NCBI GenBank assembly: GCA_028527945.1
Contig: JAQQAK010000194.1
Coordinates: 1-5,424 of the forward strand
Source of the DNA: Spirochaetaceae bacterium
GTDB lineage: Bacteria > Spirochaetota > Spirochaetia > UBA9216
Direction of reading: 5' to 3'
DNA: 5,424 bases
The notes below the pieces were generated by a model. It did no database searches, was not told the DNA's origin, and saw only the letters and a program-made list of their open reading frames with translations. The position numbers and the translations under genes are program-made. Shown here one piece after another: positions 1-5,424 of this stretch; the first letter of the stretch is position 1; the number at the start of each line of letters is the position of its first letter.

Positions 1-830
1 AATTTATTTTTAGGAATTACTCCGTTACCAGATATATATAAATCTGATTCAGCTTGAAGCATACCTCTTAGATAAGCATTCCTATTTCCTGTTGAAAAAA
101 AGGATCTAATCAGCCATCCTTTTTTTGTATATTGAGGAAGACTTGCAGCTCCCATAAAAGAAAAAGCTGTAGAAAATTTCTCAGAACGGGTAAACTGTAT
201 TTTTCTACCCTGCCCTGTATTCTCGCCAAAACGTAATCTCATTTCCATTAATGAATTTAAACCCATTTGCTGCGGAGACATAACTGAATCATTAAACCAT
301 GAGGAAGAAACCTCCTCCTTATAGCTACTTGCACTCACTATAGCTCCTGTTGATATACCAAAATACCTTAAATTAATTATATCAATATTATCCGCGGCAA
401 ATCCTGAAGAGATTCCTCCTGAATTAAGAATATATCCCCATCCATAAAGATTAAACATTAATCTGGGGCTAACAAAAAAACCATAACGTGAACTTCTTCC
501 AAAAGAATCAGTAACATTTAGAGCAGTTTTTTCTCCAATCAAGCTGGAAGTTATATTTATACTATCAGGATTACACATTTCTCGAAAAAGACCCTTTAAA
601 TAAATTCTTCCAATTGACATTACAGGTGTTTTGAAAAAAGGTTCTATATAATTAAGCCCATCTGAATCAATCTTCCATATAAGACTCAAATTATATAAAT
701 CAAAGTTAGTTCTTATTCTTCCCTCAAAAATATTGTTTACATCAATAGTACATTTAACTTCTGTTTCAGGATATATATTATTACAAACAACAGAAGTCAG
801 GAGGGAAATAAAAAGAATCAACTTTTTCAT
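1..830 (-). CDS. Unrecognised exported protein, N-terminal part (runs off left edge)
   Basis: An open reading frame of 276 codons starts at ATG 830-828 and is still open at base 1, so the C-terminus is missing. The N-terminus is a clear Sec-type signal: MKK, a hydrophobic stretch at about residues 4-15, then Cys16. The segment LTSVVC resembles a lipobox, but Val at -1 is not typical, so the protein may be a lipoprotein or a normally cleaved export substrate. The mature part is rich in Ser, Asn, Gly and aromatic residues, with alternating polar/hydrophobic stretches (for example about 43-53, 72-82 and 252-268). That pattern suits a beta-rich surface or outer-membrane protein, but no family is recognised. 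The ribosome site is weak (TAGG five bases before ATG). It is divergent from ackA, with 104 bases between the two starts. That the frame is coding is well supported by its length and signal peptide; its function is unknown. Confidence 0.8.
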   Translation of the reverse strand, partial: MKKLILFISLLTSVVCNNIYPETEVKCTIDVNNIFEGRIRTNFDLYNLSLIWKIDSDGLNYIEPFFKTPVMSIGRIYLKGLFREMCNPDSINITSSLIGEKTALNVTDSFGRSSRYGFFVSPRLMFNLYGWGYILNSGGISSGFAADNIDIINLRYFGISTGAIVSASSYKEEVSSSWFNDSVMSPQQMGLNSLMEMRLRFGENTGQGRKIQFTRSEKFSTAFSFMGAASLPQYTKKGWLIRSFFSTGNRNAYLRGMLQAESDLYISGNGVIPKNK

Positions 831-838
831 AAAAGCCT

Positions 839-866
839 ATAATACATTTAATTAGCACTGCTTGAA
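839..866 (-). promoter_or_regulatory. Possible promoter for the exported-protein gene
   Basis: On the minus strand TTCAAG (866-861) is followed after 16 bases by TATTAT (844-839). This resembles a sigma-70 promoter with a poor -35 box. Transcription would start only a few bases before the ATG at 830, giving an almost leaderless message, which fits the weak Shine-Dalgarno sequence. Because the region is A+T-rich, chance matches are likely. An alternative, TTGGGG with TAATTA 18 bases further on, is no better. Confidence 0.25.
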
Positions 867-889
867 AAAAGCCCCCAATTATGTAAGAT
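862..889 (+). promoter_or_regulatory. Possible sigma-70 promoter for ackA
   Basis: TTGAAA (862-867) and TAAGAT (884-889) are separated by 16 bases, which would put the transcription start near 896 and give a leader of about 40 bases before the ackA TTG. A C5 run lies in the spacer. This site overlaps the candidate minus-strand promoter for the divergent gene, so the two genes might compete for polymerase. The call is by pattern only. Confidence 0.4.
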
Positions 890-922
890 AAGAAATATCA
901 AATAAAAGATTTGAAATTAATC

Positions 923-928
923 AGGAGG
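923..928 (+). promoter_or_regulatory. Ribosome binding site fixing the TTG start of ackA
   Basis: AGGAGG ends six bases before TTG 935. An in-frame TAA stop occupies 932-934, directly before the TTG, so translation in this frame cannot begin earlier. The perfect Shine-Dalgarno sequence together with the canonical acetate-kinase N-terminus that follows fixes the start at TTG. Confidence 0.85.
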
Positions 929-934
929 AAATAA

Positions 935-2263
935 TTGATAATCCTAACCCTTAACTGCGGCAGTTCATCATTAAAATACCAGCTTTACGATTGGTCCAAG
1001 ATGGAAACTCTTGCTGCTGGAAATGTAGAACGAATTGGTATTGACGGAAGCTTTATTAAACACGAAGCTACTGGCAAAGATGAAGTAAAAATTGAAAGCC
1101 CATGCCCTACCCATAAAGAAGCTATGAATCTTTTAATAGACACTATTCTCAACCCAGAATATGGTGCAATAAAAGATATAAATGATATTTCTGCAGTAGG
1201 ACATCGTGTAGTTCATGGTGGAGAAAAGTTCGCGAAATCTCTTATTCTTACAGACGAAGCAAAAGATGCATTTAATGATCTTGTAAAACTTGCTCCGCTG
1301 CATAATCCAGCCAACATGATTGGTATTGATGCGGCAAAGGCTATTCTTCCTAATGTTAAGCATTGTGCCGTTATGGATACTGCATGGCATCAGACAATGC
1401 CTGCGTCTTCTTTTACATACGCTCTTCCATACGAATGGTACACAAAATATGGTGTAAGACGATACGGTTTTCATGGAACATCATTTCTATATACCGCAAA
1501 AAGAGCAGCTGTCCTTCTTGATAAGGATCCGTTTGAAACAAACCTTGTTATTGCACACATTGGAAACGGAGCCAGTATAAACGCTGTTAAAAACGGTTGT
1601 TCTTTTGATACCTCAATGGGATTAACCCCTCTTGAAGGCCTTGTAATGGGCACAAGATGTGGGGATATTGATCCGGCTATAGTTTTCTTCATTATGGATA
1701 AAACAGGCATGAGTGCGTCAGAAATAGACAAAGCTCTCAACAAGCAGAGTGGTGTTCTTGGTATTACCGAAAAATGGGTAGACAGACGCGATATAGAAAT
1801 TGCAGCAGAACAAGGTGACGAAAGAGCTATTCTTTGTCAGGCAATTGAAGCTTACAGAATAAAGAAATACATTGGAGCTTTCTCCGCGGCTATTGGCGGA
1901 GCAGACGCAATTGTATTCACAGCCGGTGTAGGAGAAAGAGGCCCTGTAACAAGAAGGCTTTCATGTGAAGGTCTTGAGTATATGGGAGTTAAATTTGATG
2001 AAGCAAAGAACAAAGCTTCAATGACACGTAACGCTGAAACCTGTATAAGCGCTGATGATTCAAAGGTTAAGGTTTTTGTTATTCCTACTAATGAAGAACT
2101 TGTAATGACAGAAGATACATATGCTCTTATTGAAGGAACATATGATATTCATACAAATTACAAATATCACTTTGAAGCCAAAGATTATGTAAACAAAGAA
2201 CGCGAAGCAGGACTTCCAAAAGACCTGAAAAAGTGGCCTGGTTTAGATAAAATAGTTTGCTAA
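935..2263 (+). CDS. ackA: Acetate kinase
   Basis: Cytoplasmic enzyme that interconverts acetyl phosphate + ADP and acetate + ATP. It is the ATP-yielding last step of acetate fermentation, usually working with phosphotransacetylase (pta), which is not in this window. The family signature LNCGSSSLK lies at residues 6-14. Residues matching those known in the Methanosarcina enzyme are visible: Asn7, Arg91 (GHRVVHGGE), His123, Asp148 (MDTAWHQTMP), His180 (RYGFHGTS), Arg241 (GTRCGDIDP) and the PTNEE glutamates 387-388. All expected catalytic positions are intact. At 442 aa it is longer than the usual roughly 400 aa. The extra length is a C-terminal tail from about residue 402, rich in Tyr and Lys, which I associate with Treponema versions. 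The start is TTG, set by a strong upstream AGGAGG and an in-frame stop immediately before it. It is monocistronic here and ends in a hairpin terminator. Confidence 0.97.
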   Translation: MIILTLNCGSSSLKYQLYDWSKMETLAAGNVERIGIDGSFIKHEATGKDEVKIESPCPTHKEAMNLLIDTILNPEYGAIKDINDISAVGHRVVHGGEKFAKSLILTDEAKDAFNDLVKLAPLHNPANMIGIDAAKAILPNVKHCAVMDTAWHQTMPASSFTYALPYEWYTKYGVRRYGFHGTSFLYTAKRAAVLLDKDPFETNLVIAHIGNGASINAVKNGCSFDTSMGLTPLEGLVMGTRCGDIDPAIVFFIMDKTGMSASEIDKALNKQSGVLGITEKWVDRRDIEIAAEQGDERAILCQAIEAYRIKKYIGAFSAAIGGADAIVFTAGVGERGPVTRRLSCEGLEYMGVKFDEAKNKASMTRNAETCISADDSKVKVFVIPTNEELVMTEDTYALIEGTYDIHTNYKYHFEAKDYVNKEREAGLPKDLKKWPGLDKIVC

Positions 2264-2284
2264 TAGCGATTTATTTTTAACAAC

Positions 2285-2316
2285 AAAAAAACGGCTGATT
2301 GACAGCCGTTTTTTTT
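2285..2316. terminator. Bidirectional rho-independent terminator
   Basis: The stem ACGGCTG/CAGCCGT (2291-2297 with 2303-2309) has a five-base loop. Eight T follow on the plus strand (2309-2316) and seven A precede it (2285-2291), giving a U-run for either direction. It sits 21 bases after the ackA stop and begins at the stop codon of the convergent 44-aa gene, so it serves both transcription units. Confidence 0.92.
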
Positions 2317-2449
2317 ATTGTTTCTGAATATTAGCCTGTTCTATATTTTGTTTACTTGATGAAAAGTCATTAGCATTTTCAGTAAATGTAAGCATTAGAA
2401 TAGATGCCGCTGCCAGAACCGCTGCCGCAATAATAAATCTTTTAAACAT
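2315..2449 (-). CDS. 44-aa small exported or membrane protein, unrecognised
   Basis: ATG 2449-2447 to TAA 2317-2315 encodes 44 residues. The start has a good ribosome site, GAAGG (2459-2455), five bases before the ATG. The protein opens with MFKRF, continues with a hydrophobic Ala/Ile/Leu-rich segment at about residues 6-22, and ends in a polar tail rich in Asn, Gln, Ser and Lys. This is the layout of either a single-pass membrane miniprotein or a signal peptide with a very short mature part. There is no cysteine and so no lipobox. It begins 14 bases after the DJ-1-family stop on the same strand, making it the last gene of the operon, and its stop codon abuts the terminator. Placement, ribosome site and coherent composition argue for a real gene; its function is unknown. 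Confidence 0.7.
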   Translation of the reverse strand: MFKRFIIAAAVLAAASILMLTFTENANDFSSSKQNIEQANIQKQ

Positions 2450-2463
2450 ATAGTCCTTCTACA

Positions 2464-3021
2464 TTAAAAATTCTGAATAGTCTGACTTTTTATTTCCAAA
2501 GCAGTCTCTGTATTTACTAAAACTTTTATCAGTTCTATAGCAAACTCAGCAGCTGTACCAGCCCCCCTGCTTGTTATTAAATTATTATCAGTCACCACTC
2601 TATCGGCACAAAACGTGGTATTTTCCATAAAAAATTTTTCAAAGCCTGGATAGCATGTTGCTTTTTTTCCATTTAAGACAGAAGTTTTTGAAAGTACAAC
2701 ACCAGGCGCTGCACAAATAGCGGAAATTATCTTTCCAGCCTTATTATGATCTTCTATCATTTCCAATAAATCATTATTATTCGAGAGATTATCTGATCCA
2801 AGTTTTCCGCCAGGAAGGACAAGACAATCAAACATCTTATTCTTAATATCATTAGAAAATATTTCATCAGCAATTACTTTAATTCCGTGAGAGCCTAATA
2901 TTTCATGTGTTCCAAGACCTACAGTTGTTACATTAACATTAGCTCTTCTTAAAAAATCTATAGGTGTTATTGCCTCAACTTCTTCAAATCCTTCAGCTAA
3001 AAAAACTGCGACCTCTTTCAT
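2464..3021 (-). CDS. DJ-1/PfpI superfamily protein (YajL/DJ-1-like)
   Basis: A 185-aa protein, full length for the DJ-1/YajL subgroup. Family landmarks run in order: FLAEGFEEVEAI (residues 7-18, with Glu16 matching human DJ-1 Glu18), VLPGG (68-72), the nucleophile-elbow motif AICAAPGVVL with the reactive Cys103 (DJ-1 Cys106), CYPG (123-126, similar to bacterial YajL where human DJ-1 has His126), and TSRGAGTAAEFA (150-161). Members are redox-sensitive cytoplasmic proteins. Chaperone, glyoxalase and protein-deglycase activities have been reported for them, and some of these are disputed, so a specific reaction is not assigned. The ATG overlaps the aroF stop by four bases (ATGA, 3021-3018), with GGAG/AGG just upstream inside aroF, which suggests translational coupling. 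Confidence 0.92.
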   Translation of the reverse strand: MKEVAVFLAEGFEEVEAITPIDFLRRANVNVTTVGLGTHEILGSHGIKVIADEIFSNDIKNKMFDCLVLPGGKLGSDNLSNNNDLLEMIEDHNKAGKIISAICAAPGVVLSKTSVLNGKKATCYPGFEKFFMENTTFCADRVVTDNNLITSRGAGTAAEFAIELIKVLVNTETALEIKSQTIQNF

Positions 3022-4076
3022 TTACCTACTCCAAGATTACCAAGTTTTTCCCAAGCATAAGCAAGCATAGTCTCTGTTGTTTCCCAGCTAACACATTCGT
3101 CTGTAACAGATTGCCCATATATCAAATCAGACTTTGAAGAGGTTATTTTTTGATTACCTTCAACGATATTACTTTCAATCATAACTCCATGGATAGCAGA
3201 ATGTCTTGTCCGCTGTTCCAAAACAGAACGTAATACCCTCATCTGTCTCTCATGCTTTTTACCTGAATTAGCATGACTACAGTCAACAACAATTGAAGCA
3301 TCCATATCATTTTGTTTAAACAATGTTTCAACTTCTTCTACAGCCTCTTCATAATAATTTGGCCCAAACTTTCCACCGCGTAAAATAAGATTAGTAGACA
3401 AGTTACCGGCAGTTGATAAAATACAAGTTTTACCATCATCATCAATACCTAAAAAACTATGAGGACTTCTTGCAGTTTCTATCGCGTTTATAGCTTTTTC
3501 AATATTTCCATCTGTTCCATTTTTAAAACCGACAGGCATTGAAAGTCCACTTACCATATTTCTATGTGTCTGACTTTCTGTTGTTCTTGCGCCTACAGCT
3601 GCCCAGCTTAATAAATCTGAAATATATTGAGGAATTATTGGATCAAGTACTTCTGTTGCCGTAGGAAGTCCCATATCTGTTATCTTTGAGAGTATTCTTC
3701 TAGCATACTGAAGACCTTTGTTAATATTATATGATCCGTCCATATCCGGATCAATTAACATTCCTCTCCAGCCTACAGTCGTTCGTGGTTTTTCAAAATA
3801 AACACGCATCATTATATATAGGCGATCTTCATATTTTAGCCGAAGCTCATTTAGTCTCTGTGCGTAATCAATTGCGAGATCTTCATCGTGAATTGAGCAA
3901 GGGCCGACTATTGCAAGAAATCTATCATCTCGGCCTTCAATTATATCCATTACAGCATTTCTACTGTGAAAAACAGTTTCACTACTTGTTTCTGTTACAG
4001 GGTATTCTGTTCTCAAGTCTTTAGGTGTTATCGCATGTTCTGATGTAATTATTCGTAAGTTATTAGTCTGTTTCAT
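3018..4076 (-). CDS. aroF: 3-deoxy-7-phosphoheptulonate (DAHP) synthase, class I
   Basis: Condenses phosphoenolpyruvate and erythrose 4-phosphate to DAHP, the first committed step of the shikimate pathway to aromatic amino acids. The 352-aa length matches the 350-aa E. coli AroG/AroF/AroH type. Visible motifs include GPCSIHD with metal ligand Cys60, Arg91, EKPRTTVGW with Lys97 and Arg99, GARTTESQ with Arg164, GFKNGTDG with Lys185, LRGGKFGPNYY with Arg233, DCSHANSGK with metal ligand His268, IES with Glu301, and VTDECVSW with Asp326. These align almost position for position with the E. coli active site and metal ligands. The N-terminal LRI segment also lines up, supporting the ATG at 4076. The symbol is generic: which aromatic amino acid inhibits it cannot be read from the sequence. 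It follows the MBL gene after 27 bases, and no clear Shine-Dalgarno sequence is seen before it. Confidence 0.96.
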   Translation of the reverse strand: MKQTNNLRIITSEHAITPKDLRTEYPVTETSSETVFHSRNAVMDIIEGRDDRFLAIVGPCSIHDEDLAIDYAQRLNELRLKYEDRLYIMMRVYFEKPRTTVGWRGMLIDPDMDGSYNINKGLQYARRILSKITDMGLPTATEVLDPIIPQYISDLLSWAAVGARTTESQTHRNMVSGLSMPVGFKNGTDGNIEKAINAIETARSPHSFLGIDDDGKTCILSTAGNLSTNLILRGGKFGPNYYEEAVEEVETLFKQNDMDASIVVDCSHANSGKKHERQMRVLRSVLEQRTRHSAIHGVMIESNIVEGNQKITSSKSDLIYGQSVTDECVSWETTETMLAYAWEKLGNLGVGK

Positions 4077-4103
4077 GTTTTTTTAGAATAGCTTTATTAA
4101 AGT

Positions 4104-4880
4104 TTAATTGCAAGCTACAGGTTCTCCTTTGGGACAAATTACCCATTGTCCATTCCAAATTAAATAATCATTTATATCCCGTTTCAAGACTTCTTCTGTA
4201 TTATTAGTAGACGATAAATGACAGAAGTAGACTTCTTTTATCCTTGAACCTTCTTTATCACCAGCCTCATTTAAAAACTGCATCGCCGCTCTGTTTGAAA
4301 GATGCCCCAGCTCTGACGAGATACGATCTTTAAGCCATGGCTCATAAGGTCCATTAAATAGCATTTCCTCATTGTAGTTTGCTTCAAGAAAAAGTACATC
4401 TGATCTTGAAGCAAGATTTAGCATTTCATGACTTACAATACCTGTATCAGATATTATCGTAAAAACAACTCCTCCCAATTCAAAATGGTAAGATATTGAA
4501 AAATCCGCATCGTGTGAAGTTTCAAAAGCCTGAAATTTTATATTATCCTCTTCATAAATCTGCCCCGGAAGAATGTTCAACCTTTTATATAAGTGTCCTT
4601 TTAACTTCCTGTTAAGGTTTAGTTTTTCATGAACAACAACAGGGGCCTTTAGTTTTCTTGAAAGGACTTCTATTCCTTTAAAATGATCACTGTGATTATG
4701 TGTCAAAAAAATGTACTTAACCTTTGATGTATCAAAACCAAGAGATAAAGCTCTATCCATACATTTTTTACAGGAAAATCCATTATCAATTATTATGGAA
4801 AAATCATTATATTCAAATATATAAGCATTTGCTGATGAGCCGCTTCCGATCACAGCATATTTTAATCCATCTTTTATCAT
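4104..4880 (-). CDS. Metallo-beta-lactamase-fold hydrolase, YycJ/WalJ-like
   Basis: A 258-aa cytoplasmic hydrolase of the MBL fold. The opening GSGSSANAYIFE (residues 12-23) is the Gly/Ser-rich strand typical of YycJ/WalJ proteins. Metal-binding motifs follow: THNHSDH with His61, His63, Asp65 and His66; SHD with His123; SDTG with Asp145; GHLSN with His193; and HLS with His221. This full set predicts a two-metal active site. Relatives have been described as exonuclease-like or linked to cell-wall and DNA maintenance; the substrate is unknown here. The start at ATG 4880 is chosen over an upstream in-frame ATG at 4913. The 4880 start has AGAGAGG four bases before it and forms an ATGA overlap with the arcA stop, and the upstream 11 residues (beginning MYDLAF) do not look like the family. 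Confidence 0.9.
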   Translation of the reverse strand: MIKDGLKYAVIGSGSSANAYIFEYNDFSIIIDNGFSCKKCMDRALSLGFDTSKVKYIFLTHNHSDHFKGIEVLSRKLKAPVVVHEKLNLNRKLKGHLYKRLNILPGQIYEEDNIKFQAFETSHDADFSISYHFELGGVVFTIISDTGIVSHEMLNLASRSDVLFLEANYNEEMLFNGPYEPWLKDRISSELGHLSNRAAMQFLNEAGDKEGSRIKEVYFCHLSSTNNTEEVLKRDINDYLIWNGQWVICPKGEPVACN

Positions 4881-5424
4881 AAAGCCTCTCTTTCTAAAGG
4901 CAAGGTCATACACCTGGCTCCTCCGCCGCCTCTGGCAAGTTCTACACCGCTTATTCCAATTGCAAGCTTTTTGTAACTTTCAGAAGGAATATCAGATTTC
5001 AAAAATTCCTTGTCGGTCTTTATCTCATAGCCAGCATTTGATAAAGCTTCCATTGTGTAATTATTACACGCGTAACCTATAACCTTACCCGGAGCTATAG
5101 CAAAAAAATTGTTACCACTCAACCATTGCTCACGCTGCTGCTGTACAGGGTCAGCATTTCCACAAAATATAGGCTTCAAATCAATTCCCTCATTTTTTAA
5201 AGCTGGAAATAAAGATTCTACACATGTAATTTCTATTTTATCTTTTTGATCCAACTTCATTTTCACACACTCAAGGCTGTCTGAACCTATAAAATACGGC
5301 TTGTAAACCATTGCCTCCGATTCAGATAACTGCGTAAAAATCATATCAAGGTGTATTGTAGCTCTCTTTTTGGGAAGTATTACAACAAATATGGTTACAG
5401 AACTTTTACCTCTGAACTGTTCTA
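4877..5424 (-). CDS. arcA: Arginine deiminase, C-terminal part (runs off right edge)
   Basis: Hydrolyses L-arginine to citrulline and ammonia, the first step of the arginine deiminase pathway, which yields ATP through carbamate kinase and raises pH. The frame is open to base 5422 and shows 181 C-terminal residues of an enzyme normally about 400 aa long; the N-terminus lies outside the window. Visible landmarks are TIHLDMIFTQ with the catalytic His (visible residue 24) and Asp (26), then CGNADPVQQQREQW, then NFFAIAPGKVIGY, and near the end GGGGARCMTLPLERE with the nucleophilic Cys at visible residue 171. The first ATG in the window (5344) lies inside the HLDM motif and is internal, not a start. 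A Gly occupies the place where many ArcA proteins have Arg (GRGG), though mycoplasma enzymes also vary there. The TGA stop overlaps the next gene's ATG. No arcB or arcC is visible on this side. Confidence 0.93.
   Translation of the reverse strand, partial: EQFRGKSSVTIFVVILPKKRATIHLDMIFTQLSESEAMVYKPYFIGSDSLECVKMKLDQKDKIEITCVESLFPALKNEGIDLKPIFCGNADPVQQQREQWLSGNNFFAIAPGKVIGYACNNYTMEALSNAGYEIKTDKEFLKSDIPSESYKKLAIGISGVELARGGGGARCMTLPLEREAL
4885..4891 (-). promoter_or_regulatory. Ribosome binding site deciding the MBL-hydrolase start
   Basis: AGAGAGG (4891-4885 on the minus strand) lies four bases before ATG 4880, inside the last codons of arcA. It supports the 4880 start rather than 4913 and implies that ribosomes ending arcA can restart on the hydrolase gene. 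Confidence 0.7.

Noticed and set aside
861..876. GCTTGAAAAAAGC as a terminator hairpin upstream of ackA
   Set aside because: The possible stem is only about four base pairs and is followed by C5 rather than a U-run. It fits better as promoter spacer sequence.
1133..1474. 113-aa minus-strand open frame inside ackA
   Set aside because: It lies antisense within a confidently assigned ackA, has cysteine- and arginine-rich low-quality composition, and shows no family motif. It is a shadow frame.
1471..1743. 90-aa minus-strand open frame inside ackA
   Set aside because: Antisense to conserved ackA motifs, with no recognisable protein features. It is a shadow frame.
3731..4024. 97-aa plus-strand open frame inside aroF
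   Set aside because: Antisense to the conserved N-terminal half of DAHP synthase, with no motif. It is a shadow frame.
4877..5344. Treating the 155-aa frame starting at ATG 5344 as a complete small protein
   Set aside because: The frame continues upstream without a stop to the window edge, and the ATG falls inside the arginine deiminase HLD catalytic motif, so it is an internal Met of a truncated arcA.
1..5424. CRISPR array, tRNA or rRNA genes, insertion sequence ends, or a riboswitch
   Set aside because: On reading both strands I saw no spaced direct repeats, no cloverleaf or rRNA-like segment, no transposase or terminal inverted repeats, and no intergenic gap long enough for a typical riboswitch.

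Overview
The window is A+T-rich bacterial DNA, most likely from a spirochaete of the Treponema type. That placement is an inference. It rests on base composition, on an acetate kinase with a lysine/aromatic-rich C-terminal extension of the kind I associate with Treponema, and on the gene mix: arginine deiminase, acetate kinase, and a class I DAHP synthase, which the minimal syphilis treponeme would not be expected to keep. No database search was possible.

Layout, left to right. (1) 1-830, minus strand: the N-terminal 276 codons of an unrecognised exported protein that runs off the left edge. (2) 831-934: a short divergent intergenic region with promoter-like sequence on both strands. (3) 935-2263, plus strand: acetate kinase (ackA), starting at a TTG codon behind a strong Shine-Dalgarno sequence. 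(4) 2285-2316: a short, strong hairpin with U-runs on both strands, acting as a shared terminator between convergent transcription units. (5) 2315-5424, minus strand: a tightly packed run of five genes. In transcription order these are the C-terminal part of arginine deiminase (arcA, entering from the right edge), a YycJ/WalJ-like metallo-beta-lactamase-fold hydrolase, DAHP synthase (aroF), a DJ-1/PfpI-family protein, and an unannotated 44-aa exported or membrane miniprotein.

The five minus-strand genes look like one operon. Two junctions are 4-base ATGA start/stop overlaps (arcA/MBL at 4877-4880 and aroF/DJ-1 at 3018-3021). The other gaps are 27 and 14 bases, and I see no hairpin terminator before 2316. 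Metabolically the window joins two substrate-level phosphorylation routes, acetate kinase and the arginine deiminase pathway, with the first step of the shikimate pathway and two putative maintenance proteins. The energy link is only by proximity, because ackA is on the opposite strand and has its own promoter-like sequence.

There is no tRNA, rRNA, CRISPR array, insertion sequence or obvious mobile element. No stretch over 300 bases lacks a gene. I see no convincing new system. The items most worth a second look are the 44-aa protein, the unusual operon membership, the corrected hydrolase start, and the unknown exported protein.
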